Shown piece after piece: positions 1 to 4,890 of a DNA stretch of 6,886 nucleotides. Position numbers and translations under genes: made by a program. Position 1 is the stretch's first letter. Each line of letters starts with the position of its first letter. Origin of the DNA: Clostridia bacterium (GTDB taxonomy: Bacteria > Bacillota > Clostridia > Oscillospirales > CAG-272); the NCBI GenBank assembly GCA_017382555.1, contig JAFOAB010000062.1, positions 1-6,886 of the forward strand, written 5' to 3'. The notes under the pieces are model-generated. The model did no database searches, was not told the DNA's origin, and saw nothing but the letters and a program-made list of their open reading frames with translations.

Positions 1-1380
1 GTTGAATTTGTCAGAACCATAGGGCTCTATCTGCGGACCTATATTCATTCCCGAGGTGGTATCGTATCCACCGTTGAGAGCGAGGAGAAGGAGCTTCGGC
101 AAATTACATCTTGCGCCGAAGAACTGCATCTGCTTACCTATCTTCATTGCGGAAACACAGCAAGCGATTGCGTAATCGTCACCGTAGAGGGGGCGCATTA
201 CGTCATCGTTCTCGTACTGGATGGAGTCGGTATCAATGGATACCTTTGCGCAGAAGTCCTTGAAGCCCTGAGGGAGCTTGGTGGACCAAAGCACGGTAAG
301 ATTAGGCTCGGGGGAGGAGCCGAGGGTGTAGAGGGTGTTGAGAATACGGAAGCTGCTCTTGGTAACGAGGGTTCTGCCGTCCTCACCCATACCGCCGACC
401 GCCTCGGTGATCCACATCGGGTCGCCGCCGAACAGCTCGTTGTATTCGGGTGTTCTGAGGTGACGTGCGATGCGAAGCTTGATTACGAAATCGTCAATAA
501 TCTCCTGCGCGCCCTCCTCGGTGAGGATGCCGCGCTCAATATCTCTTTCGATATAAATATCAAAGAAGGTGCTTACACGGCCAAGGGACATTGCTGCGCC
601 GTTCTGCTCCTTGATAGCGGCAAGGTATGCAAAGTAGGTCCACTGAACCGCTTCCTTGGTGTTTGCCGCGGGCTTGCTGATGTCAAAGCCGTAGATCTGC
701 GCCATCTCCTTGAGATAGCCGAGGAACAGGATCTGTCTGTAAAGCTCCTCGGAAAGGCGGATCTTCTCATCGTAAAAATCGCCCTCCGCAAGCTCCTTCG
801 TCGCCTGCTTCTTTTCCGCTATCAGCGCATCAACGCCGTAAAGGGCAACGCGTCTGTAATCGCCGATGATTCTGCCTCTGCCGTACGCATCGGGCAGACC
901 GGTGATAACGTGGCACTTACGCGCCTTGCGCATCTCATCGGTATAGGCGCGGAAAACGCCGTCATTGTGGGTGGTACGGTAAAGGAACTCCTGCTCGATC
1001 TTGTCGCTCAGCTTGTAGCCGTATGCCTCGCACGCCTGACGCGCCATACGGATGCCGCCAAAGGGGTTTACACCGCGCTTGAGGGGCGCATCGGTCTGCA
1101 TACCGACGATAAGCTCGTTTTCCTTATCAATATATCCCGCCGCATAGCTCGTAAGGGAGGATACGGTGGTGGTGTCAATGTCAAGAACGCCGCCCTTTTG
1201 ACGCTCTTCTGCAAAAAGGCCGTTCACCTTATCCATCAGCTTGCTCGTGCGCTCGGTAGCCTTGGCAAGAAAGCTGTCATCGCCGTTATATTCCTTGTAG
1301 TTCTGCTGGATAAAATCGCGAACGTTTATTTCGTTCATCCAAACGCCCTCGCGAAAGCCTTCCCAGTTCTTGAATTCCAT
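1..1380 (-). CDS. pflB: Pyruvate formate-lyase, N-terminal 460 codons (runs off left edge)
   Basis: Cytoplasmic glycyl-radical enzyme that converts pyruvate and CoA to acetyl-CoA and formate in anaerobic mixed-acid fermentation. The start is the ATG at 1380-1378 (protein begins MEFKNWEGFREGVWMNEINV), preceded by AAAGAGGT at 1389-1396 as ribosome binding site. The translation stays open to the window edge and matches PFL throughout: the VGMQTDAPLKRGVNPFGGIR block, RKCHVITGLPDAYGRGRIIG, and an adjacent cysteine pair at residues 407-408 (codons 157-162). That Cys-Cys pair corresponds to E. coli Cys418-Cys419 and separates true PFL from other glycyl-radical enzymes, which have a single cysteine. 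The family is about 740-760 residues, so the C-terminal part with the radical glycine (RVSGYA motif) is outside the window. The gene has its own promoter and a ZTP-riboswitch leader. A PFL-activating enzyme is expected nearby but is not seen here. A 312-codon open frame on the opposite strand is only a shadow. Confidence 0.97.
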   Translation of the reverse strand, partial: MEFKNWEGFREGVWMNEINVRDFIQQNYKEYNGDDSFLAKATERTSKLMDKVNGLFAEERQKGGVLDIDTTTVSSLTSYAAGYIDKENELIVGMQTDAPLKRGVNPFGGIRMARQACEAYGYKLSDKIEQEFLYRTTHNDGVFRAYTDEMRKARKCHVITGLPDAYGRGRIIGDYRRVALYGVDALIAEKKQATKELAEGDFYDEKIRLSEELYRQILFLGYLKEMAQIYGFDISKPAANTKEAVQWTYFAYLAAIKEQNGAAMSLGRVSTFFDIYIERDIERGILTEEGAQEIIDDFVIKLRIARHLRTPEYNELFGGDPMWITEAVGGMGEDGRTLVTKSSFRILNTLYTLGSSPEPNLTVLWSTKLPQGFKDFCAKVSIDTDSIQYENDDVMRPLYGDDYAIACCVSAMKIGKQMQFFGARCNLPKLLLLALNGGYDTTSGMNIGPQIEPYGSDKFN

Positions 1381-1435
1381 GTTTTTTTACCTCTTTAAAA
1401 TCTATTGTGGTTGAGTGATAAATTTAACGTCAAGC

Positions 1436-1475
1436 AAAAAATAAAAGCAACCCAGCTTACAAAAAACTGAATTGC
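1436..1475 (-). terminator. Intrinsic terminator acting as expression platform of the pflB ZTP riboswitch
   Basis: On the minus strand the arms GCAAUUCAG (1475-1467) and CUGGGUUGC (1455-1447) form a 9-bp stem including two G-U pairs, with an 11-nt loop (1466-1456). It is followed directly by UUUUAUUUUUU (1446-1436). The first bases of the 5' arm (1475-1473) are also the 3' strand of aptamer helix P3. Ligand-stabilised P3 and the terminator therefore exclude each other, which predicts that ZTP switches pflB on. Confidence 0.88.
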
Positions 1476-1546
1476 CCAGACGGTCGGCACTATAACTTTT
1501 ACACTCCCATTGCGGCAATTCGCAAATCCGTCAGTTATGTAAAAGG
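1473..1546 (-). ncRNA. ZTP (pfl-motif) riboswitch aptamer in the pflB leader
   Basis: The minus-strand RNA has every element of the ZTP/pfl aptamer in order. P1 is CUUUUACA (1545-1538) with UGUAAAAG (1503-1496), 8 perfect pairs. The joining segment UAACUGACGGAUU follows. P2 is UGCG with CGCA, then the conserved GGGAG (1508-1504). Next comes P3, UGCC (1489-1486) with GGCA (1476-1473), whose loop carries CCGUC and leads into CUGGGC. The loop CCGUC (1483-1479) can pair with GACGG (1532-1528) in the joining segment, the family's pseudoknot. As I recall, the usual pair is GGCG with CGCC, so this copy shows a compensatory change. The class senses the purine intermediate ZTP/ZMP, which accumulates when 10-formyl-tetrahydrofolate is short. 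PFL supplies formate for that cofactor, so the target makes metabolic sense. The assignment is by motif and fold, not by a covariance-model search. Confidence 0.92.
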
Positions 1547-1558
1547 TGTTATTTTAAG

Positions 1559-1584
1559 ATGAAGCAAATCTAACTTGGCTTCAT
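1559..1584. promoter_or_regulatory. Inverted repeat over the pflB transcription start (candidate operator)
   Basis: ATGAAGC (1559-1565) and GCTTCAT (1578-1584) are perfect 7-bp inverted arms separated by 12 bp. The repeat overlaps the edge of the -10 box and the predicted start site. That position would suit a dimeric repressor. It does not resemble the Rex or CcpA consensus as I know them. It could also form a weak hairpin only if transcription began further upstream. No protein is assigned. Confidence 0.35.
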
Positions 1585-1611
1585 TATACATAAGATTTCG
1601 GCCTTTGTCAA
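1583..1611 (-). promoter_or_regulatory. Sigma-A promoter of pflB (consensus -35 and -10)
   Basis: On the minus strand TTGACA (1611-1606) is followed by a 17-nt spacer and TATAAT (1588-1583). Both boxes match the vegetative consensus perfectly. Transcription should start near 1576, giving a leader of roughly 195 nt that contains the ZTP aptamer and terminator before the pflB start. Such a strong promoter fits a gene whose output is set by attenuation rather than by initiation. Confidence 0.93.
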
Positions 1612-1689
1612 CCGCAAAACAAAAAACCATCGTAAAGACGGAAAAGCACAACGGCGCAAATGGCTGTGATGTAAATATTGACGAAGTTT

Positions 1690-1714
1690 GTAGGGGGAGA
1701 TTCACGAATCGCCC
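1690..1714 (+). repeat. REP-like palindrome, GTAGGGG head (copy C, one mismatch)
   Basis: Begins GTAGGGGGAG. The arms around an AC loop pair GATTC with GAATC, then after one A-G mismatch GGG with CCC. It is the same length and layout as the copy at 1878-1902, so it looks like a slightly decayed sibling. The GTAG tetranucleotide just 5' of a hairpin is the defining feature of REP elements served by RAYT transposases. Confidence 0.7.
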
Positions 1715-1718
1715 TTAG

Positions 1719-1753
1719 ATAATAGAGAATAGATAAAAGATAATAGATAACAG
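1719..1753. repeat. Five tandem 7-bp A/T-rich repeats
   Basis: Five consecutive heptads read ATAATAG, AGAATAG, ATAAAAG, ATAATAG and ATAACAG, each differing from the majority form by no more than one base. It lies just after a REP-like palindrome. No coding or promoter role is apparent; slippage-prone spacer DNA is the simplest reading. Confidence 0.75.
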
Positions 1754-1761
1754 AAAATGCA

Positions 1762-1817
1762 GAAAACCGTCTGCAGATCCTTCGCTTTGCTCAAGGATGA
1801 CAATGCAGACGGTTTTC
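1762..1817. repeat. 56-bp nested palindrome with GATCCTTCG...GGATGACA core
   Basis: Outer arms of 14 bp, ending TCTGCA (1762-1775) and starting TGCAGA (1804-1817), are perfectly complementary. Between them lies a second inverted repeat, ATCCTT (1777-1782) and AAGGAT (1793-1798). The inner segment begins GATCCTTCG and ends GGATGACA, the same two blocks found in the 161-bp element at 4927-5087. There is no U-tract after it on either strand, so it is not a normal terminator. It is probably a dispersed intergenic repeat. Confidence 0.7.
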
Positions 1818-1830
1818 GATTTGTTGAAAC

Positions 1831-1855
1831 GAGGGAGGGGAGACCCCTCCCCTAC
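1831..1855 (-). repeat. REP-like palindrome, GTAGGGG head (copy G, minus orientation)
   Basis: On the minus strand it starts GTAGGGG at 1855. The arms GGGAGGGG (1833-1840) and CCCCTCCC (1844-1851) pair perfectly around a 3-nt loop. The arm sequence differs from all other copies, yet complementarity is kept. Confidence 0.75.
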
Positions 1856-1877
1856 GGTGGGGAAGCGATGCAAATCG

Positions 1878-1902
1878 GTAGGGGCGATTCACGAATCGCC
1901 CG
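1878..1902 (+). repeat. REP-like palindrome, GTAGGGG head (copy D)
   Basis: Starts GTAGGGGC. The arms GGGCGATTC (1882-1890) and GAATCGCCC (1893-1901) pair perfectly over 9 bp around a 2-nt AC loop. It is the cleanest member of the group in this window and lies 4 bp from the next copy. Confidence 0.8.
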
Positions 1903-1906
1903 TCTT

Positions 1907-1932
1907 GTAGGGGACGGCCCCCGGACGTCCCG
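1907..1932 (+). repeat. REP-like palindrome, GTAGGGG head (copy E)
   Basis: Starts GTAGGGGACG. The arms GGGACG (1911-1916) and CGTCCC (1926-1931) are perfect; inside them is one G-A mismatch and then CC with GG around a CCC loop. It forms a head-to-tail pair with the copy just upstream. Confidence 0.72.
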
Positions 1933-1956
1933 CGAAATACGATAGGGGAACGATGG

Positions 1957-2051
1957 GCGATATGCCGTGAACACGGCGCGATATACGCTGTGCGTGCGAT
2001 ATATCCGCATTGCGCGGATGCGATATGTTGCAAATTCTGCGAATTTGCAAC
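1957..2051. repeat. Modular hairpin array with constant GCGATAT spacer (array 1)
   Basis: Four different hairpins are each preceded by the identical 7-mer GCGATAT (1957-1963, 1978-1984, 1996-2002, 2020-2026). The hairpins are GCCGTG/CACGGC (1964-1977), ACGC/GCGT (1985-1995), ATCCGC/GCGGAT (2003-2019) and an 11-bp perfect stem with a TGC loop (2027-2051). Stem sequences are unrelated to each other while the spacer is invariant, so selection or copying acts on the spacer and on pairing, not on arm sequence. It is not a CRISPR array: the constant part is only 7 nt and the variable parts are palindromes. It ends 3 bp before the stem of the dehydrogenase terminator. Function unknown. Confidence 0.8.
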
Positions 2052-2054
2052 GCT

Positions 2055-2097
2055 GAAGATAAAAAAACAGAGGCTTGCGCCTCTGTTTTTTATCTTC
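2055..2097 (-). terminator. Terminator of the 2-hydroxyacid dehydrogenase gene (bidirectional form)
   Basis: The core stem CAGAGGC (2068-2074) and GCCTCTG (2079-2085) with a 4-nt loop is flanked by an A-run and a T-run, and GAAGAT (2055-2060) pairs with ATCTTC (2092-2097). On the minus strand, seven T follow the core stem immediately after the stop codon at 2101-2099. The T-run on the other strand means it could also stop rightward transcription. Confidence 0.9.
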
Positions 2098-2098
2098 A

Positions 2099-3220
2099 TT
2101 AATAGTTCTGGCTGAACATCTTGCTTTCGCCCATCTTGAAATCGCCGAAGTATTCCTTGGGGTCGATTCCTACGAACTTAGCAAACTCGATCATCTCAAC
2201 AACGGTGTTCTCGTTTACGGGTACGCCGTTCTTCTTTCTATCCTCGGTAGCAAAGATCTCCTTCTCGCCGTGGGTGTAGATGCGATCGTGTCCCTCTGCC
2301 TTGGGGCTCTCACGGAGCTCCTTGAGGAAGGTGGAGAAGTGCTCTCTGATCTCAGCGGGATCGCCGAAGATCTTGGGATCGATTGCAGCGAAGAAGTGGC
2401 AAATGCCGCTTCTGCCCTTCATGCAGTAGTTGGAGGTGGTACCCATGCTGATGATGGAGGAGAAGATCTCACAGATCATACCGTTACCGTAGCCCTTATG
2501 GCTTCCGAGCTGCTCCTCAGAGCCGCCGAGAGGCATAATTCCGCCGCCGTTCTTTGCAACGATGTTGGAGAGAACGTCTGCAGCGTCGGAGGAGGGGTTA
2601 CCGTCCTTGTTAAGCGCCCAACCGTCGGGAAGGGGCTTTTCCATCTTGTTGTACATCTCGAGCTTACCGCGGGTAACAACGGTGGTGGAAGCATCGAAGA
2701 AGAAGGGATAGGGATCAGCGGGCATGGAGATTGCGATGGGGTTGGAGCCGATCATTGCAAGGCGACCGAAGGTAGGAACCATGATAGCCTCACTGTTGGT
2801 GCCGCTAAAGCCGATAAGGCCTGCGTCGCACGCGAGCTTAGCATAGTAGCCTGCAATACCGTAGTGGTTGGAGTTACGTACGGAAACAATACCGATACCG
2901 CTGGTCTTTGCCTTAGCGATAGCGAGCTCCATAGCGGCCTTACCAACAACCTGACCCATAGCGTCGTTTGCGTCAATAACTGCGGAAACGGGGGTCTCGG
3001 TTACGATCTCGGGCTTTGCGTCAACCTTGATGATGCCCTTTTCGATACCCTTGTGGTAGCGAACAAGGCGCTGCATACCGTGGCTCTCAATGCCGTAAAG
3101 GTCAGAGAGAAGAAGCACGTCGGTAATGGTACGGCAATCCTCTTCGGAGAAGCCGATCTTGGAGAAAGCGGTCATACAGAAGCGGTCAAGCATCTCGACC
3201 GGGTACTTAACGTATCCCAT
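2099..3220 (-). CDS. Ldh/MDH2-family NAD(P)-dependent 2-hydroxyacid dehydrogenase
   Basis: A 373-residue cytoplasmic oxidoreductase of the type-2 malate/L-lactate dehydrogenase family, which includes ureidoglycolate and sulfolactate dehydrogenases and is unrelated to Rossmann-fold LDH. Family signatures are visible: SHGMQRL at 46-52, VRNSNHYGIAGYYA at 114-127, GSNPIAI at 158-164, FFFDAST at 173-179 and GSHKGYG at 239-245. Family knowledge places invariant histidines of the SHG and NHYG motifs near substrate and cofactor. The length is normal and no signal peptide is seen. The start is the ATG at 3220-3218 with GTGAGGA at 3227-3233 as ribosome binding site. It is a monocistronic unit with a promoter at 3275-3303 and a terminator directly after the stop. 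The substrate cannot be read from sequence; a lactate- or malate-like hydroxyacid or a sugar-acid product is possible. A 383-codon frame on the opposite strand is longer but has no family features and is a shadow. Confidence 0.95.
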   Translation of the reverse strand: MGYVKYPVEMLDRFCMTAFSKIGFSEEDCRTITDVLLLSDLYGIESHGMQRLVRYHKGIEKGIIKVDAKPEIVTETPVSAVIDANDAMGQVVGKAAMELAIAKAKTSGIGIVSVRNSNHYGIAGYYAKLACDAGLIGFSGTNSEAIMVPTFGRLAMIGSNPIAISMPADPYPFFFDASTTVVTRGKLEMYNKMEKPLPDGWALNKDGNPSSDAADVLSNIVAKNGGGIMPLGGSEEQLGSHKGYGNGMICEIFSSIISMGTTSNYCMKGRSGICHFFAAIDPKIFGDPAEIREHFSTFLKELRESPKAEGHDRIYTHGEKEIFATEDRKKNGVPVNENTVVEMIEFAKFVGIDPKEYFGDFKMGESKMFSQNY

Positions 3221-3274
3221 TTTTAGTCCTCACTTTATTTAAAAATATTTTTGGCAAAATTTGTCCTTATACGC

Positions 3275-3303
3275 ATTATAACACGAATTGCAAGAATTTT
3301 CAA
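3275..3303 (-). promoter_or_regulatory. Sigma-A promoter of the dehydrogenase gene
   Basis: On the minus strand TTGAAA (3303-3298), a 17-nt spacer and TATAAT (3280-3275). The -10 box is perfect and the -35 box has one mismatch. The start would be near 3268, giving an untranslated leader of about 48 nt. The promoter begins 30 bp beyond the end of the transposase gene. Confidence 0.85.
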
Positions 3304-3333
3304 TAGAAAAAACGGTTATTTTTAGAAAACAGA

Positions 3334-3852
3334 TCATTCATCGCAATAAAGCTCATCAGAGCTCCAATTGGACGGATTTTCGTGGATGTATTTGGCGATC
3401 GCAAGATAATCGTCTCTGTTGCGTATTATATGGTCGTAGTATGAACGCTGCCAGAGCTGCCCGTCGAATGGGGGGAGCCTCCCTTGCTTGACCAAATCGG
3501 CATATGCGGATGTAGAATGCCGTTTGAAATCACGCACGAATGCCGACAAGCTTGTAGGGGCGGATTCCTTATCCGCCCGCGAAAATGTGATTATAGCGTG
3601 AAAATGATTCGGCATCAATACGTATACGGGAGCTTCCACTCCGTCATATCTCGCTACAGTTTCAAGAAAAGCATTCTCTACCACAGCGGAAGATAGAGAG
3701 CTCGCGGGAAGGGCGGATAAGGGATCCGCCCCTACAATGGAAAACAGCGTTGTCCTGTTTTTGGTGCAAATTGTTATGAAATAGGCACCGTTTGAGCTGT
3801 AATCATAGTTTTTCAAGCGCAGTCGCTTTCTGTCCGGTAGGTTTTTATCCAT
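3334..3852 (-). CDS. REP-associated tyrosine transposase (RAYT, Y1/HUH family)
   Basis: A 172-residue single-strand-specific transposase of the IS200-like Y1 family. After the N-terminal YFITICTKNR strand (24-33) comes the HUH pair His83-Phe-His85 in LMPNHFHAI, which binds the catalytic metal. Then WQRSYYDHIIRN (134-145) carries the nucleophilic tyrosine, Tyr138 or Tyr139, and YIHENPSNW (155-163) is the typical C-terminal box. All key residues are present and the length is normal, so it looks intact. The ATG at 3852 has a weak GGTGA at 3857-3861. It sits 36 bp after the SGNH gene on the same strand, with no strong promoter or terminator between them, so it may be read through. Two REP-like palindromes lie inside the gene and are translated, giving about residues 40-48 and 91-99. 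RAYTs recognise GTAG-plus-hairpin elements and normally occur as single domesticated genes without terminal inverted repeats, as here. Confidence 0.93.
   Translation of the reverse strand: MDKNLPDRKRLRLKNYDYSSNGAYFITICTKNRTTLFSIVGADPLSALPASSLSSAVVENAFLETVARYDGVEAPVYVLMPNHFHAIITFSRADKESAPTSLSAFVRDFKRHSTSAYADLVKQGRLPPFDGQLWQRSYYDHIIRNRDDYLAIAKYIHENPSNWSSDELYCDE
3554..3579 (+). repeat. REP-like palindrome inside the RAYT gene (copy A)
   Basis: On the plus strand it starts GTAGGGGCGG. The arms GGGCGGAT (3558-3565) and ATCCGCCC (3571-3578) are perfect around TCCTT. It runs antisense to the transposase gene, which reads it in frame as SRADKESAPT, just after the HUH motif. It is nearly identical, in opposite orientation, to the copy at 3711-3735. 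Confidence 0.85.
3711..3735 (-). repeat. REP-like palindrome inside the RAYT gene (copy B)
   Basis: On the minus strand it starts GTAGGGGCGG at 3735. The arms GGGCGGAT (3711-3718) and ATCCGCCC (3724-3731) are perfect. Over 25 bp it differs from copy A at a single loop base. It is read in the gene sense as VGADPLSA, around residues 40-47. With copy A it makes an inverted pair about 130 bp apart, the arrangement of paired REPs known from BIMEs. Confidence 0.85.
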
Positions 3853-3888
3853 AACTTCACCGTATAGATCTAAAAAAGAAGGTCTTCG

Positions 3889-4854
3889 TTAAATATTCAA
3901 TTCCTTTTTAATGATATCGGCAAGATTTACTCCGTAGAGGATAAAGCCCATATCATTGGGGTGTAAGAAGCGGTCCATAAAGAACTCCTCTGCGGGGGGA
4001 ACGAGCGCCATACTGTCAACGGCAATGCATCCGTATTTTTCCGCCTTTTCCTTTACAAGCGCACGCACGTCGTCAAGGGTGAGGCCGTTCTTCACAAGTC
4101 CGTCCACGTTACCGCGCCAGATGGGGGGGATGGCAAATATGGGAGTGGTGGGGTATACGGAGCGGAGCTTTTTAAAGTATTCGTCAATCTTTTCTGCAAG
4201 CTCGGGGATTGCCGCCGCCCAGTCATTCGTGCCGTAGGCAACGGTGATAAGGTCGGGGGTGAAGGGAAGCTCGGGGTCTATATTCGGTGCGTGGAACTTA
4301 TCGCCGCCGATGCCCTGATTGAGTATTTCCGCATTCATACGCTCGCCAAGCACGTTTGCGTAGGTAAGGTACTGGCGCTGTGCGTTAAAGCCGTGTGTAA
4401 TGGAATCGCCGAGCATAAGAATTTTTCTCTCGCGCTTTGTAGGCTCGTAGCCCTCGGGGATATTAAGGCTTTTTATGCGTATGTCGGCGGTGTTTGCAAG
4501 GAATATAGTCACCTTGCAGTTGTCGCTCGGAACACGGAAGAACACGTTGCCCGACTGGGCGTTTGTGGTGTTGTAGTAGTTAAAGACCTCAACACCGTCG
4601 CAAAGTGCGCTGATGCCGTGGCATACAGCACCCGCACCGGGCTGTGCGAGGTATTCAAAATGCACCTCGCCCTTTTTGGAGATAAATTCAAGCTTCATTC
4701 CCGCAGTGGCGAACTGACGGGGGGTAAAATTGCGCCCCGCAAGCACCTCCTCCTGATAAGGGGTGAAGCGGCGCAGTACGGTGTAGCCGTTTTTCTCAAA
4801 AACTCGGATGGCACCGAGGGCGATGGATTTGATGTCGTTTGTTGAGAGTTTCAT
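3889..4854 (-). CDS. SGNH/GDSL-family hydrolase with N-terminal beta domain
   Basis: A 321-residue hydrolase, probably an acyl or acetyl esterase acting on a sugar or glycan. The C-terminal half has the SGNH blocks in order: GDSIT at 149-153 (nucleophile Ser151), NQGIGGD at 179-185 (oxyanion glycine), AYGTND at 206-211 (Asn210) and DRFLHPND at 294-301 (Asp294 and His298 of the triad). Residues about 1-135 match the separate beta-sandwich region found before the catalytic domain in some carbohydrate esterases. No signal peptide is seen, so it should act in the cytoplasm. The start is the ATG at 4854, preceded at 9 nt by AAAGGA (4864-4869). An in-frame TTG at 4872 lies upstream of that site and is less likely. 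It stands downstream of the AraC regulator on the same strand, separated by 274 bp of repeats, so co-transcription is possible but not shown. The substrate is unknown. Confidence 0.92.
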   Translation of the reverse strand: MKLSTNDIKSIALGAIRVFEKNGYTVLRRFTPYQEEVLAGRNFTPRQFATAGMKLEFISKKGEVHFEYLAQPGAGAVCHGISALCDGVEVFNYYNTTNAQSGNVFFRVPSDNCKVTIFLANTADIRIKSLNIPEGYEPTKRERKILMLGDSITHGFNAQRQYLTYANVLGERMNAEILNQGIGGDKFHAPNIDPELPFTPDLITVAYGTNDWAAAIPELAEKIDEYFKKLRSVYPTTPIFAIPPIWRGNVDGLVKNGLTLDDVRALVKEKAEKYGCIAVDSMALVPPAEEFFMDRFLHPNDMGFILYGVNLADIIKKELNI

Positions 4855-4890
4855 AATTATATGTCCTTTCAAATAGGTGGTGAATTTTCG

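Noticed and set aside
460..1398. 312-codon open frame on the plus strand across pflB
   Set aside because: It is antisense to a clear PFL reading frame, has no family motif or ribosome binding site, and starts inside another gene.
1381..1580. T-box leader for pflB
   Set aside because: No T-box antiterminator sequence or specifier loop; the ZTP aptamer explains the conserved parts.
1940..1956. GATAGGGG as a further REP-like head
   Set aside because: No complementary arm follows, and the head differs from GTAGGGG.
1957..2051. CRISPR array
   Set aside because: The repeated unit is only 7 nt, the intervening sequences are palindromes of unequal length, and no cas gene is present.
2075..3226. 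383-codon plus-strand frame, longer than the dehydrogenase gene it overlaps
   Set aside because: It starts inside the terminator hairpin, has low-complexity content with no recognised motifs, and the minus-strand frame has all Ldh-family signatures plus promoter, ribosome binding site and terminator.
3865..3890. Short GAAG/CTTC stem plus T-run after the SGNH gene as a terminator
   Set aside because: At most three stable pairs once a loop of proper size is allowed; too weak to call.
4291..4845. 184-codon plus-strand frame across the SGNH gene
   Set aside because: Antisense shadow of a gene with all four SGNH blocks; no independent start signals.
4856..4861. TATAAT just before the SGNH start as a -10 box
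   Set aside because: It lies between the ribosome binding site and the ATG, and no -35 box sits at 17 bp; transcription from it would leave out the ribosome binding site.
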